A stretch of DNA of 64,000 nucleotides from Ruegeria arenilitoris (GCF_013031355.1 NZ_WPZO01000012.1:1-64000); one strand, 5' to 3'. Shown: positions 29,307 through 39,301, counted from the first letter of the stretch. Program-made: numbers and translations. The notes: generated by a model not told the origin, from the letters alone.

Positions 29307-29385
29307 TCGGTACGATTCCTTTTGATCTTTGCGGATGTTCCTATATAGAGGCGCATCCCAAGCCAGAATCCGTTGAGATAGCCCC

Positions 29386-30573
29386 ATGTCGCCCAAAGCG
29401 CCGATCACTCAAGACGTCATGACCATCCCCCGCAAATTGCCCGAGGGGAAGATTAACCTTGTCGGCCTGACCCGCGACCAGCTGCGCGAGGTCCTGATCG
29501 AACACGGCACGCCGGAAAAGCAGGCCAAGATGCGCACAGGGCAGATCTGGCAGTGGATCTATCAATGGGGCGTGCGTGACTTTGCCGAGATGACCAATCT
29601 GGCCAAAGCCTATCGCGCGCAACTGGCCGAGAATTTCGTGATCGAAATCCCCGAAGTGGTGACCCGTCAGGTCTCGGAAGACGGCACCCGCAAATACCTG
29701 TGCCGTATCGCCGGCGGGCACGAGGTTGAGGTGGTCTATATCCCCGAAGAGGATCGCGGCACGCTATGTATCTCGTCTCAGGTCGGGTGCACGCTGACAT
29801 GTTCCTTCTGCCATACGGGCACGCAGAAACTGGTGCGCAACCTGACGGCGGCCGAGATTGTCGGGCAGGTGATGATGGCGCGCGACGATCTTGAAGAATG
29901 GCCCGTCCCCGGTGCGCCCAAGGACGAAACCCGTCTTTTGTCGAATATCGTTCTGATGGGCATGGGCGAGCCGCTGTACAACTTCGAAAACGTCCGTGAC
30001 GCGATGAAGATCGCCATGGACCCCGAGGGAATTTCCCTGTCGCGCCGTCGGATCACGCTGTCGACCTCGGGCGTGGTGCCTGAAATCGCGCGCACAGCAG
30101 AAGAAATCGGTTGTCTGTTGGCGATCTCCTTCCATGCCACCACGGATGAAACCCGTGACGTGCTGGTGCCGATCAACAAGCGCTGGAACATCGAGGAACT
30201 GCTGCAGGCGCTAGCCAGCTATCCCAAAGCCTCGAATTCCGAGCGGATCACCTTTGAATACGTGATGCTGGATGGCGTCAACGACAGTGACGAGGACGCG
30301 CATCGCCTGATCGGCCACATCAAGCGTCACAACATTCCGGCCAAGATCAACCTGATTCCCTTCAACGAATGGCCGGGCGCGCCCTATAAGCGCAGCTCGA
30401 ACAACCGTATCCGGGCCTTCGCGAACATTATCTATCAGGCGGGCTATGCCTCACCCATCCGCAAAACCCGCGGCGAGGATATTATGGCAGCCTGTGGTCA
30501 GTTGAAATCGGCCACCGAACGCGCCCGTAAATCGCGCAAACAAATCGAGGCCGAAGCCGGGCTGCAAAGCTGA
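29386..30573 (+). CDS. rlmN: 23S rRNA (adenine-2503-C2)/tRNA methyltransferase RlmN
   Basis: 395 residues. Radical SAM enzyme with the C-x3-C-x2-C cluster at C135, C139 and C142 ([12 protein letters not shown]). The C-terminal IMAACGQL carries the methyl-carrying or resolving cysteine. Also visible are the GMGEPLYN and STSGVVPEI motifs. Methylates A2503 of 23S rRNA and A37 of some tRNAs. Single gene; an AT-rich hairpin starts six bases after its stop. Confidence 0.95.
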   Translation: MSPKAPITQDVMTIPRKLPEGKINLVGLTRDQLREVLIEHGTPEKQAKMRTGQIWQWIYQWGVRDFAEMTNLAKAYRAQLAENFVIEIPEVVTRQVSEDGTRKYLCRIAGGHEVEVVYIPEEDRGTLCISSQVGCTLTCSFCHTGTQKLVRNLTAAEIVGQVMMARDDLEEWPVPGAPKDETRLLSNIVLMGMGEPLYNFENVRDAMKIAMDPEGISLSRRRITLSTSGVVPEIARTAEEIGCLLAISFHATTDETRDVLVPINKRWNIEELLQALASYPKASNSERITFEYVMLDGVNDSDEDAHRLIGHIKRHNIPAKINLIPFNEWPGAPYKRSSNNRIRAFANIIYQAGYASPIRKTRGEDIMAACGQLKSATERARKSRKQIEAEAGLQS

Positions 30574-30578
30574 TCCGT

Positions 30579-30607
30579 TTTATTGTATCGCATTAGGCGA
30601 CAATAAA
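30579..30607 (+). other. AT-rich hairpin after rlmN
   Basis: TTTATTGT (30579-30586) pairs with ACAATAAA (30600-30607); inside, CGC pairs with GCG around ATTAG. It lies directly after the rlmN stop and may act as a weak terminator or a dyad of the next promoter. The rest of the gap to 30807 is AT-rich with no other structure noted. Confidence 0.4.
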
Positions 30608-30807
30608 TTAATGTTTGCCCCGCTGTTTTTTGAATGCAAAATTTGATATATTTCGACCGTCAAGGCGGGATGGGCGCAATTCACTCTTGCGCACAAAGCG
30701 GTGAAAGCCGCTCTCCGGTCGTGGCGCGTTTGTTCAGGGCCGCTATCTTATTTTAGGCATGACCGGCGGCGTTCAGGCGAACCTTATAAACCAGGTAGGC
30801 CATCTCT

Positions 30808-31434
30808 ATGTTGTTACGATTTTTAAGACTGTTTTCGATTTTCCTTGCAGCGTTGGTGTTTTCGGGCATTTCCGCCCCTCAAACGGCTGCGCAATCCACC
30901 GGCGAGGACGCGCATATCGCCATTGAAAATCCGGCAGATTTGTCGAAGGACGAGGCGTTGCAGATTTACAAGTCGCTGCAACGGCGTATGGCGCGCGGGT
31001 ATGGTGCTGCGCAGTTGGATGAGTTGTTGAATTACCAAAGCTGGCCGCTGTTCAATGATGCACCCTATATATCTGCCACCCATGGCCAGCGTTACGTGAA
31101 CAGCTATGCCAATCGCATGGCGCATAACTACGGCACCTTGCAGGAGGGCGAAAAGCTGCCCAAAGGCTCAGTGCTGGCCAAGGACAGCGTGACTGTCACG
31201 GATGAGGGCAACGTCCATCCCGGTGCCCTGTTCGTGATGGAAAAACTGGCCGAAGGCGTCAGCCCCGACACGGCTGATTGGCGCTATATCATGGTGCTGC
31301 CGGATGGGTCTTTGTTCGGTGACACGATGGGGTTCCGCGCCTCAGCGGTCGGTTATTGCCATGAGTGCCACGAGGCCGTTGCCGACCGGGATTACACGTT
31401 CTTTGTTCCCGAAGACTATATCGCCGGGAACTGA
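30808..31434 (+). CDS. Cytochrome P460-like c-type haem protein
   Basis: 208 residues with an N-terminal signal segment (LFSIFLAALVFSGISA). A single haem motif CHECH lies at 184-188 near the C-terminus, where cytochrome P460-type proteins carry it. Upstream is the family-like WRYIMVLPDGS/ MGFRASAVGYCHECH layout. P460 enzymes of nitrifiers oxidise hydroxylamine, and relatives in other bacteria have unknown roles. Function here is not established. It stands alone between rlmN and a convergent U32 gene. Confidence 0.75.
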   Translation: MLLRFLRLFSIFLAALVFSGISAPQTAAQSTGEDAHIAIENPADLSKDEALQIYKSLQRRMARGYGAAQLDELLNYQSWPLFNDAPYISATHGQRYVNSYANRMAHNYGTLQEGEKLPKGSVLAKDSVTVTDEGNVHPGALFVMEKLAEGVSPDTADWRYIMVLPDGSLFGDTMGFRASAVGYCHECHEAVADRDYTFFVPEDYIAGN

Positions 31435-31437
31435 CGG

Positions 31438-33102
31438 TCAGACGGCCTCGTCAGGCAGCTTCAGCGCCGTGGCTTCACGGCGGCTGAGTTGTTCGCCCTG
31501 TTTGCGTTTCGACAGCACCTCGCGGGCCAGCGCGTATTTCTCGTCCTGCCAGAAGATCAGACAGCCGTTGCAGCCTTTGCCGCAGCAGCCCTCGGTGCCT
31601 ATGCGGTTGGTCTTGAAACGGCGTTCGTTGCCTTCCTCGCCGATCTTTTCCACCAGTTCATCACGGCGGCGTTCATAGGCCTTTGGATTGTCACGGCCCG
31701 AGGTTTCCAGCCCCTGTACCAGCTTGTCGAACCGGATGCGGCTCCAGTGTTCGTCGGTCAGGGCGCGTTCCTTGCGCAGGACGGAATAGACCGGAAAACG
31801 GGCACGCAAGTCGTCGATGTCTTCGTGATCGAATAGGGTGAAGGGCAGGCGGATGACGGTTTTCGTGCTGCCATGCACCACGTCCAGTCGCGCGCCGCCA
31901 TGGGCGCGCTCGAAATCATAGACCCGCAGCAGAACCGTGTCGCGCGAGATGGGTGAGACGAAATCCAGCACATCGCCTGGTTCCAGCTTGTTCTTCACCT
32001 CAACCAGAAACGCATCTTCGGTCACCTCGGTGACGATCCCGGCATATTCCCATTGGGCGATGGATGCGGTGTGTTCGTAATCGTGGGAATAGTTGGTCAG
32101 CCGCCCTTCGTGGAAGGCCAACGTATAGCCGCGGTTCCCCACGGTTTCGAGTTCGCGCATATAGGGCTTCGGATCCCAGTTCTCGGGGTTCGCGTGATAG
32201 TCATCGATGGCCATGCGATAGGCGCGGGCGACGATGGCAGCGTAATATTCCGATTTGCCGCGCCCCTCGACCTTGAGGCTGTCGACGCCGATCTTCAGGT
32301 ACTCATCCAGTTTCGGCATGATGCACAGATCGCGCGAGTTCAGGATATACGAGCCGCGATCATCCTCTTCGATGGGCATCAGGTCGCCGGGGCGGCAGCC
32401 TTCTTCCAGCAGGAACTCGAACAGGTCGGCGTTTTCCTCGGTTATGCGGAGTTCCTGATGCGTGCCGTCCTTGAGGCGCAGCTTCAGGCCATAGTTCCAG
32501 CGGCAGGAATTGGCGCAGTTGCCCTGATTGGCACCACGCTCGGCCATGAAATTCGACAGCAGGCAGCGGCCCGAATAGGTCATGCACATGGCGCCGTGAA
32601 CAAAGGCCTCAAGCTTGATGTCGGGGCATTTCTCACGGATCTCGACCAGTTCGGGGTAGGAGACCTCGCGCGCCAGAACCACCAGTTCGGCCCCCTGATC
32701 CTGCCAGAACTTCACCGACAGCCAGGAACAGATATTGGCCTGGGTCGAGATATGCAGCGGCAGTTCGGGTGCCCGTTCGCGCACATACTGGAATACGCCG
32801 GGGTCGGCGATGATCAACCCGTCGGGTTTCACCTTGCGGACTGTGTCGATGTATTCGTCCAGCTTCGGAATGTCCTTGTTGTGCGAAAACAGGTTCAGCG
32901 TCAGGTAGGCGCGCCGCCCATGCTGGTGGCAGAATTCGACCCCTTCGATCACCTCTTCCAGCGAAAACTCGGATTTCGTGCGCAGCGACATATCCGGCGT
33001 ACCCAGATACACCGCATCCGCCCCGTAAAGGATGGCGAGTTTCAGCTTGCGCAGATTGCCCGCAGGCATCAGCAGTTCGGATCTGGACTGGGTCATGGAC
33101 AT
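31438..33102 (-). CDS. U32 family protein (TrhP-like)
   Basis: 554 residues. The U32 signature is clear (EAFVHGAMCMTYSGRCLLSN), with SRSELLMPAGNLRKLKLAI at the N-terminus. A C-terminal cysteine cluster (GCCGKGCNGC) suggests an Fe-S cluster. Members studied in E. coli (TrhP, RlhA) hydroxylate RNA using prephenate, while the peptidase label is historical. The extra C-terminal cysteine region distinguishes it from short U32 proteins. Exact RNA target unknown. Confidence 0.8.
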   Translation of the reverse strand: MSMTQSRSELLMPAGNLRKLKLAILYGADAVYLGTPDMSLRTKSEFSLEEVIEGVEFCHQHGRRAYLTLNLFSHNKDIPKLDEYIDTVRKVKPDGLIIADPGVFQYVRERAPELPLHISTQANICSWLSVKFWQDQGAELVVLAREVSYPELVEIREKCPDIKLEAFVHGAMCMTYSGRCLLSNFMAERGANQGNCANSCRWNYGLKLRLKDGTHQELRITEENADLFEFLLEEGCRPGDLMPIEEDDRGSYILNSRDLCIMPKLDEYLKIGVDSLKVEGRGKSEYYAAIVARAYRMAIDDYHANPENWDPKPYMRELETVGNRGYTLAFHEGRLTNYSHDYEHTASIAQWEYAGIVTEVTEDAFLVEVKNKLEPGDVLDFVSPISRDTVLLRVYDFERAHGGARLDVVHGSTKTVIRLPFTLFDHEDIDDLRARFPVYSVLRKERALTDEHWSRIRFDKLVQGLETSGRDNPKAYERRRDELVEKIGEEGNERRFKTNRIGTEGCCGKGCNGCLIFWQDEKYALAREVLSKRKQGEQLSRREATALKLPDEAV

Positions 33103-33159
33103 ACCGGGTTTTGGATCAAGGGGGCCTTTTACGGCAAAGACCCTGAGTCCAAAAGCCCA

Positions 33160-33498
33160 TTATCTGCGACGGAACCGCGCTGTGCCTATGACTTCGATCA
33201 GTTGTTTGCGGACGGGGTCGGGCTGCGCTTCGACCGCGTTCAAAACTTCGCGCAGTTCGGCGCGCAACCCGTGCATCTGGTCGATCAGAGAGATCATCAT
33301 AGACAGCGCATCCGGCTCCATCTCGTACTGGTCATGCAACTCGCAGGCCAGTTCCAGACGGGCGACATCAAGGCTGTGATAGACCAGACCCTCATCAGTT
33401 TGTTCGGGGATCACGATCTCGGCGGCAAGATATTCGGTCAGCCGGGCCGAAGTCAGGCGGGTGACGGTTGCGATCAGTTGCTCTTCGGTCAGGCTCAT
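33160..33498 (-). CDS. cbpM: Chaperone modulator CbpM-like protein
   Basis: 112 residues. MerR-like helical layout (LTEEQLIATVTRLTSARL, VIPEQTDEGLVYHSLDVARLELACEL) as in CbpM, which binds the J domain of CbpA and inhibits it. The start overlaps the cbpA stop by four bases, which supports the pairing. Confidence 0.82.
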   Translation of the reverse strand: MSLTEEQLIATVTRLTSARLTEYLAAEIVIPEQTDEGLVYHSLDVARLELACELHDQYEMEPDALSMMISLIDQMHGLRAELREVLNAVEAQPDPVRKQLIEVIGTARFRRR

Positions 33499-34412
33499 GA
33501 CGGCATTCCTTTGCGCGGGTCATAGCTGTGGTTGTCGCGCCATGTCTCCATAAACTGCTTCAACTCGTCGTCGATCTGGTCGGGCATCGTGATGGTCAGT
33601 TCGATCAACTGATCGCCTCGTTCGGTTGAGCCGCGTTTCTTGACCCCCTTGCCCCGCAGGCGCAGTGTCTTGCCGCTGCTGGTGCCTGCCGGGACGCTGA
33701 CATTGACGCCGCCGTCGATGGTGGGGGCGGGCACCTTTCCGCCCAAAACGGCCTCATCAATCGTGATCGGCAGAGTGATGTGGATGTCGTCGCCCTGACG
33801 ATCAAAAACCGGGTGTTTCGCAACCGAGACTGTCACCAGCGCGTCGCCCGGAGGACCCTCACCAAAGCCAGGATCGCCCTTGCCGCGCAGGCGGATGGTC
33901 TGGCCGTCGGTGATACCGGCGGGGATTTTCACCTCGATCCGGTCGCCATCGGGTAGGGTCAGCTTCTGGCTGGCGCCGAACACCGCGTCCAAGAAGCTGA
34001 TCTGCAGGCTGTAGGCGCGATTGTGCCCCGGCGCGTGAAATTCCTGTGTGCGTTGGCCATAGCCACCTCGACCACGCATGAACTCGGCGAAGATGTCGGA
34101 CATGTCGTCCGGGTCTGCCTGACGCCCGCGATAGGGGTTCCCTGCGGCTTCGGCATAGTCGCGGTAATATTGCTGTTGCGGGCGTTCCTGACCCGAGGCG
34201 TCGATCTCGCCCCGGTCATATTGCCCCCGCTTTTCTGGGTCTTTCAGCAGGTCATAGGCGGCGGCTGCGGCCTTGAACTTGGCTTCGGCCTCGGCGTCGC
34301 CGGGTTTCAAGTCGGGGTGGCAGTCCTTGGCAATGCGCCGATAGGCCTTTTTGATCTCGGCATCGCTGGCGTCTTTGGCGACACCAAGGGCGGAATAGGG
34401 ATCGTCGCTCAT
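33495..34412 (-). CDS. cbpA: CbpA-type DnaJ co-chaperone
   Basis: 305 residues. J domain at 4-65 with the usual HPD replaced in context by KDCHPDLKPGD, i.e. HPD present. It is followed by a linker and two DnaJ C-terminal beta domains (FLDAVFGASQKLTLPDG; PITIDEAVLGGKV). There is no zinc-finger (CxxCxGxG) region, which makes it CbpA-type and not DnaJ. Co-chaperone for DnaK, regulated by the overlapping cbpM. Confidence 0.92.
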   Translation of the reverse strand: MSDDPYSALGVAKDASDAEIKKAYRRIAKDCHPDLKPGDAEAEAKFKAAAAAYDLLKDPEKRGQYDRGEIDASGQERPQQQYYRDYAEAAGNPYRGRQADPDDMSDIFAEFMRGRGGYGQRTQEFHAPGHNRAYSLQISFLDAVFGASQKLTLPDGDRIEVKIPAGITDGQTIRLRGKGDPGFGEGPPGDALVTVSVAKHPVFDRQGDDIHITLPITIDEAVLGGKVPAPTIDGGVNVSVPAGTSSGKTLRLRGKGVKKRGSTERGDQLIELTITMPDQIDDELKQFMETWRDNHSYDPRKGMPS

Positions 34413-34559
34413 CTCACCTCTCGCGGGTCGGGCGGAACAGGATGGGTTTTATCATGCGTTTTCAAAGGGCCAAAAGGAAGAGACTTTTGAAACCGCTCGC
34501 AAAACCCTGCAGGTCTGTTAACATATGCATGTTTCGCATTGTTTTTAACGGAGACCCCC

Positions 34560-34943
34560 ATGACGCGCAGACTCAAGTCCATTCTTGCCCTGCTGGCCGG
34601 GAATGCCATCGGGTTGCTGCTTGCTGCGATTTTGCTGCCGGAATTTGCGATCCGGCCAATCTCATTCATCGTGGTGGTGGTTGTCTTTACGCTGGTGCAA
34701 TGGATCGCCGAGCCTTTGATCCTTAAGCTGGGCGAGAAAAGAGCGCCCGCGATCAAGGGCGGTATCGCGCTGATCGTGACGTTCGTGGGTTTGCTGGTCA
34801 CCGATCTGGTGACCAACGGCCTGACGATTGGCGGGATTTCCAACCTGCTGGCCGCAACGCTGCTGGTTTGGCTTGGGGCGCTGATCGCCAGCGTGGTGCT
34901 GCCGATCTACGTTTTCAAGGAACTACGCGAGCCCAAGAAGTAA
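34560..34943 (+). CDS. Small integral membrane protein, phage-holin-superfamily-like
   Basis: 127 residues from the ATG at 34560 after ACGGAGACCCCC. Four hydrophobic stretches are visible (LALLAGNAIGLLLAAILL, ISFIVVVVVFTLVQWI, IKGGIALIVTFVGLLVTDL, LAATLLVWLGALIASVVL). The pattern resembles chromosomal members of the 4-TM phage holin superfamily; function unknown. Convergent with the PLP enzyme at the next base. Confidence 0.6.
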   Translation: MTRRLKSILALLAGNAIGLLLAAILLPEFAIRPISFIVVVVVFTLVQWIAEPLILKLGEKRAPAIKGGIALIVTFVGLLVTDLVTNGLTIGGISNLLAATLLVWLGALIASVVLPIYVFKELREPKK

Positions 34944-36038
34944 TCACAGCGCGTTCAGGCTGGCCTCGATCGCGTACCACAGCTCTTCCACCGGCTCGCA
35001 CCCGACCGACAGGCGGATGAAAGCGGGGTCGACATCGTCACCCCACCGCGCGCGGCGCTCGGCGGAACTGTGGACGCCGCCAAAGGAGGTGGCGGGGCGC
35101 AGCATCGAACAGGCATTGATGAAAGTTTCAGCCTTGTCTTCCGATTCCAGCGTGATCGACAGCAGGAAGCCGAACCGTGAAGTCTGCGCCTTGGCGAGAT
35201 CATGCGAAGGATCGCCCAACAGGCCGGGATAGCGGATGTGTTTCACAGCCGGGTGCTCCGCCAGTCGTTCTGCCAGGACTTGCGCCGAGCTGCACATCCG
35301 GTCAAGGCGCACGTCCAGCGTTTCCAGCCCGCGATGCAGCAGCCAGGCCTCATGCGGCCCGGGGATCGCGCCGGAAACCCTCCTCCATTCCTCGACCCGT
35401 TCCATGATCTGTGGGTCACGGCTGGCCACATGGCCCATCAGCAGGTCGGAATGCCCACCCATGGCTTTGGTATCCGAGGCCACCACCACGTCGATACCCA
35501 GATCCAGCGGACGCTGGCCCAGCGGCGTTAGGGTCGTGTTGTCGGCAATCGTGATGCCACCCGCGTCACGCACGGCCTGGGCAATAGCAGGCAGGTCCAT
35601 CATGTCCAGCCCGGGGTTCGAGGGGCTTTCGACAAAGACCACATCGAAGCCGTCAAACCCGCCTTCGGTAAACGTGGTTGTTGGGCGTTCTGTGACCGAA
35701 ACACCCAGCCCGGACAGAAACCGGTCAGCCAACACGCGAGTGACGTAATATCCATCCGAGGGGATCAGCAGGTGCGATCCGGATTTCAAGGTCGCAAACA
35801 AAGCCGCCGAAATTGCCCCCATGCCCGACGGGAAGGTCAGGCAAGGCGCGTCCTCAAGATGGGCCAGAACGTGTTCCAGATGCTGCCACGTAGGGTTGTC
35901 GACCCGGCCATAGGTGGGCAGGCCATCCGGCGCACCGGGCAGGTGGAACATGCTGCTTTGGGTCAGCGGCAGTGCCACCGGGTCGCCTGCGTGCAATGTA
36001 TTGCCGCGCAGATGCAGCATCTCTCCGGTCTTCGACAT
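34944..36038 (-). CDS. PLP-dependent trans-sulfuration enzyme (cystathionine beta-lyase-like)
   Basis: 364 residues of the Cys/Met metabolism PLP family. N-terminal substrate-pocket PTYGRVDNPTWQHLE, phosphate-binding FPSGMGAISAAL, and the Schiff-base lysine in ASDTKAMGGHSD. The C-terminal FGGVHSSAERRARWGDD fits beta- or gamma-lyases. At 364 residues it is slightly shorter than typical MetC. Cystathionine beta-lyase is the likeliest activity, but gamma-lyase or synthase cannot be separated by eye. It is three bases from the LOG gene, in the same direction. Confidence 0.8.
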   Translation of the reverse strand: MSKTGEMLHLRGNTLHAGDPVALPLTQSSMFHLPGAPDGLPTYGRVDNPTWQHLEHVLAHLEDAPCLTFPSGMGAISAALFATLKSGSHLLIPSDGYYVTRVLADRFLSGLGVSVTERPTTTFTEGGFDGFDVVFVESPSNPGLDMMDLPAIAQAVRDAGGITIADNTTLTPLGQRPLDLGIDVVVASDTKAMGGHSDLLMGHVASRDPQIMERVEEWRRVSGAIPGPHEAWLLHRGLETLDVRLDRMCSSAQVLAERLAEHPAVKHIRYPGLLGDPSHDLAKAQTSRFGFLLSITLESEDKAETFINACSMLRPATSFGGVHSSAERRARWGDDVDPAFIRLSVGCEPVEELWYAIEASLNAL

Positions 36039-36041
36039 CCT

Positions 36042-36884
36042 TCAGCGCCCCGGAATTTCGTCGCGGGGCGGCGCGGGTTCCCAGTTCTCAATGATATCGA
36101 CCGCTTCTTGTGCGGTATCGACAAAGCGGAACAGGTCGAGGTCTTCGTCCGAGATGGTGCCCGCATCGGCCAGCGCTTCCCAGTTGATGACCTTTTCCCA
36201 GAATGCGCGACCAAACAGCAGGAAGGGCACGCGTTCCATCCGGCCGGTCTGGATCAGGGTGAGGGATTCGAACAGCTCATCCATCGTGCCGAACCCGCCG
36301 GGGAAGATGGTGATGGCGCGGGCGCGCATCAGGAAGTGCATCTTGCGAATGGCAAAATAGTGGAAGTTGAAGCTGAGGTCCGGGGTCACAAATTCGTTCG
36401 GCGCCTGTTCATGCGGCAACACGATGTTCAGGCCGATCGAGCAGCCGCCCGCGTCCTGCGCGCCGCGGTTCCCGGCCTCCATTACGCCGGGGCCTCCGCC
36501 GGTGACGATCACGTTTTCGCGGCAGCCGGTTTTGTTCGATTTCTCGGTCATCAACCGGGCAAACTCGCGGGCTTCGTCGTAGTATTCCGACAGGTTGGCC
36601 AGGGTCTGGGTCCGCGCCGTGTGTTTCTGCGACGGTTCCGGAATACGCGCGCCGCCGAACATGACGATGGTCGAGGTGATTTCACGCTCGGTCATGATCA
36701 TCTCGGGCTTCAGCAATTCCAGTTGCAGGCGCACCGGACGCAACTCATCCCGGCACAGGAAATCGTCATCGGCAAAGGCAAGGCGATACGCGGGTGAGCG
36801 TGTCTGCGGCGTGTCCGGCACCTCGCTTGCGGTCGAGCGGTCGGTCTGTGCGTCGCGGAAGGGGCTGAGGCGGTCTTCTCTCAT
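36042..36884 (-). CDS. LOG family protein (nucleotide 5'-monophosphate phosphoribohydrolase-like)
   Basis: 280 residues. The two LOG motifs are present: GGGPGVMEAGNRGA and PGGFGTMDELFE. The family cleaves cytokinin-type or AMP N-glycosidic bonds. The N-terminal extension of about 100 residues is as in the longer bacterial members. First gene of a pair with the PLP lyase gene. Confidence 0.85.
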   Translation of the reverse strand: MREDRLSPFRDAQTDRSTASEVPDTPQTRSPAYRLAFADDDFLCRDELRPVRLQLELLKPEMIMTEREITSTIVMFGGARIPEPSQKHTARTQTLANLSEYYDEAREFARLMTEKSNKTGCRENVIVTGGGPGVMEAGNRGAQDAGGCSIGLNIVLPHEQAPNEFVTPDLSFNFHYFAIRKMHFLMRARAITIFPGGFGTMDELFESLTLIQTGRMERVPFLLFGRAFWEKVINWEALADAGTISDEDLDLFRFVDTAQEAVDIIENWEPAPPRDEIPGR

Positions 36885-36963
36885 GGGTGATGGTTCCCTG
36901 CTTGCGTGTTCCTAAAACAGCTATAGGGTTCGCGGCCAGAGCGCCAGTCACGGAAGAACAACA

Positions 36964-37881
36964 ATGAATTGGAAGAGCGAAATTTCAGCAGCCGCCGACC
37001 GGATCACCGGGTATGCGCAGGTGACACCGGTGATGGAAAGCACGGCCTTGGGGCTGGACTATCCGGTCGAAATGAAGCTGGAGCACTTGCAGCATACCGG
37101 CAGTTTCAAGGCCCGCGGGGCGTTCAATACGCTGCTCAGCATGGATGTGCCCGAAGCGGGTGTCGTGGCGGCATCCGGCGGCAATCATGGTGCGGCGGCG
37201 GCCTTTGCGGCGCGGTCCTTGGGCTATCCGGCGAAAATCTTCGTGCCGGAAATTGCGGGGCCGTCGAAAATCGCCCTGATCGAACAGACCGGTGCCAATC
37301 TGAGCGTGGTGCCCGGCGAGTACGCCAACGCGTTGACCGGCGCGCAGCAGCACGAAGAGGCGACAGGCGCGATGCAGATCCACGCCTATGATGCGCCCGC
37401 CACCGTGGCCGGGCAGGGCACCTGCTTTGCCGAGTGGGAGGCGCAGGGCCTGCAGGCCGATACGGTTCTGATCGCGGTGGGCGGCGGCGGATTGATCGCC
37501 GGGGCGCTGGGCTGGTTTCAGGGCGCACGCAAAGTTGTGGCTGTTGAACCCGAAACTTCGTGTGCGCTGAACGCGGCCTTGCAGGCGGGTGAGCCGGTGG
37601 ATGTGACCGTCTCGGGCATCGCCGCCAACGCGCTGGGCGCGCGGCGGATCGGGTCGATCTGTTTCGGTCTGGCGCAGGGGATGACTTCGGTTCTGGTGAG
37701 GGATGAGGCCATTGCCGAGGCGCAACAGCGGCTATGGCAAGCACATCGAATCCTTGTGGAACCGGCAGGTGCGACAGCGTTGGCGGCGCTGCTTTCGGGG
37801 GCCTACCAGCCGGAACCGGGTGAGCGCGTGGCGGTGCTGATCTGCGGCGGTAACATCTCTCCGGATCCACTGGGCGCATAA
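36964..37881 (+). CDS. Threonine/serine dehydratase-like PLP enzyme
   Basis: 305 residues, fold type II. PLP lysine K49 in HTGSFKARGAFN; glycine-rich phosphate loop AVGGGGLIAG; SGGNHGAAAAFAA stretch. It has no C-terminal ACT regulatory domain, so it is a catabolic or racemase-like form and not biosynthetic IlvA. Specificity for threonine, serine or hydroxy-aspartate is not decided. Confidence 0.82.
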   Translation: MNWKSEISAAADRITGYAQVTPVMESTALGLDYPVEMKLEHLQHTGSFKARGAFNTLLSMDVPEAGVVAASGGNHGAAAAFAARSLGYPAKIFVPEIAGPSKIALIEQTGANLSVVPGEYANALTGAQQHEEATGAMQIHAYDAPATVAGQGTCFAEWEAQGLQADTVLIAVGGGGLIAGALGWFQGARKVVAVEPETSCALNAALQAGEPVDVTVSGIAANALGARRIGSICFGLAQGMTSVLVRDEAIAEAQQRLWQAHRILVEPAGATALAALLSGAYQPEPGERVAVLICGGNISPDPLGA

Positions 37882-37989
37882 AACAGCAGCAAACAGCCGC
37901 AAAGCGCGCGTTCAGCGTCGCATTGCGGCCAGTCCTTCGCTTGCGTATAGGCAACACCAACGTGAACAGATTCTGCAGGGAGCCCACTC

Positions 37990-38817
37990 ATGTCCAACGC
38001 GCAACTGGAAGCCGCCATCGAAGCCGCCTGGGAGGCGCGCGACACCATCACCCCCGCCACCACCGGCGAGACCCGTGAAGCGATCGAAGATACGCTGAAC
38101 GCGCTGGACAGCGGCTCGCTGCGGGTTGCCGAAAAGCTGGAAAGCGGTGACTGGCACGTGAACCAGTGGGCCAAGAAAGCGGTTCTGCTGGGCTTCCGCA
38201 TCAAGGATATGGAAATCCAAAACGGCGGCCCGCAGGCTGGCGGCTGGTGGGACAAGGTGGACAGCAAGTTTGCCGGTTGGGGTGAGAACCAGTGGCAAGC
38301 TGCTGGCTTTCGCGCGGTTCCCAACTGTGTGGTCCGCAAGTCGGCCTTTATCGCCCCGGGCGTGGTGCTGATGCCGTCTTTCGTGAATCTCGGCGCCTAT
38401 GTCGACGAAGGCACCATGGTTGATACATGGGCCACCGTGGGGTCCTGTGCACAGATCGGTAAGAACGTGCACCTGTCAGGCGGCGTCGGTATCGGCGGCG
38501 TGCTGGAGCCGATGCAGGCCGGTCCGACCATCATCGAGGACAACTGCTTTATCGGTGCACGCTCCGAAGTGGTCGAAGGTTGCATCGTCCGCGAAGGTTC
38601 GGTTCTGGGCATGGGCGTGTTCATCGGCAAGTCGACCAAGATCGTCGACCGTGAAACCGGCGAAGTCATGTATGGCGAAGTGCCGCCCTATTCGGTGGTT
38701 GTTGCCGGCTCGATGCCGTCCAAGAACAATGTCAGCCTGTACTGCGCCGTGATCGTGAAGCGGGTGGACGAAAAGACCCGCTCGAAAACCGGGATCAACG
38801 AGCTGCTGCGCGACTGA
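37990..38817 (+). CDS. dapD: Tetrahydrodipicolinate N-succinyltransferase
   Basis: 275 residues. A left-handed beta-helix acyltransferase with hexapeptide repeats visible from [19 protein letters not shown] through [19 protein letters not shown]. Makes N-succinyl-2-amino-6-ketopimelate in the lysine/diaminopimelate pathway. DapE of the same route is at 40913. A terminator follows. Confidence 0.96.
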   Translation: MSNAQLEAAIEAAWEARDTITPATTGETREAIEDTLNALDSGSLRVAEKLESGDWHVNQWAKKAVLLGFRIKDMEIQNGGPQAGGWWDKVDSKFAGWGENQWQAAGFRAVPNCVVRKSAFIAPGVVLMPSFVNLGAYVDEGTMVDTWATVGSCAQIGKNVHLSGGVGIGGVLEPMQAGPTIIEDNCFIGARSEVVEGCIVREGSVLGMGVFIGKSTKIVDRETGEVMYGEVPPYSVVVAGSMPSKNNVSLYCAVIVKRVDEKTRSKTGINELLRD

Positions 38818-38831
38818 TCGGATTGCAGATC

Positions 38832-38870
38832 AAAAAAAACGGGCCGCGGCGCAATGCTGCGGCCTTTTTT
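38832..38870. terminator. Bidirectional intrinsic terminator between dapD and the cupin gene
   Basis: GGCCGCGGC (38842-38850) pairs with GCTGCGGCC (38856-38864), one G-T pair included. Six T follow on the plus strand, and eight A precede the stem, giving a T-run on the minus strand. It therefore ends both converging genes. Confidence 0.9.
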
Positions 38871-38871
38871 G

Positions 38872-39207
38872 TTACCCTTTGACCGGATAGCGGTCGGGTT
38901 CCTCGAACACGTCGATCACCCGCGTTCCGGCCTTGATCTTGCCGCCATGTTCGACGCCGGACGGGATCGAGTAGCTGTCGCCGGGGCGATAGGTTTTGGT
39001 CTCAACCCCGATGGTCAGTTCCACCTCGCCCTCAATCACCGTGCCCCATTGCGCCTTGTGCGAATGCGCGGGCAGTTCGAAATCCTTGAGGAAGGTGAAA
39101 AAGGCCACCAGCCCCGCATCCGACCGGATCACCGCTGATTGCACCACGTCCTCGGGGAAGGGTACGTCGAGGCTGGGGAAGTCGGTGATGAAATCTGGGT
39201 ACGCCAT
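38872..39207 (-). CDS. Cupin domain protein
   Basis: 111 residues from the ATG at 39207 with AAAGGACC upstream; the longer open frame is not supported by a ribosome-binding site. Small single cupin: HSHKAQWGTVIEGEVELTIG and YRPGDSYSIPSGVEHGG carry the two cupin motifs with metal-binding His/Glu. Substrate unknown. Confidence 0.82.
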   Translation of the reverse strand: MAYPDFITDFPSLDVPFPEDVVQSAVIRSDAGLVAFFTFLKDFELPAHSHKAQWGTVIEGEVELTIGVETKTYRPGDSYSIPSGVEHGGKIKAGTRVIDVFEEPDRYPVKG

Positions 39208-39301
39208 GGATAGGTCCTTTGCGGTCTGTGTCACGGCACTATGAAGGTGAAGCTTCGGACCTGCAATTCCCGACCGCTTGACCGGGCGCGGACGTGCGGC
39301 T

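Noticed and set aside
31438..33102. Collagenase-type peptidase
   Set aside because: Although U32 proteins are often named peptidases, characterised bacterial members modify RNA and no protease site is evident.
32053..33525. 490-codon plus-strand frame opposite the U32 and cbpM genes
   Set aside because: It crosses two well-supported genes on the other strand and has no recognisable domain.
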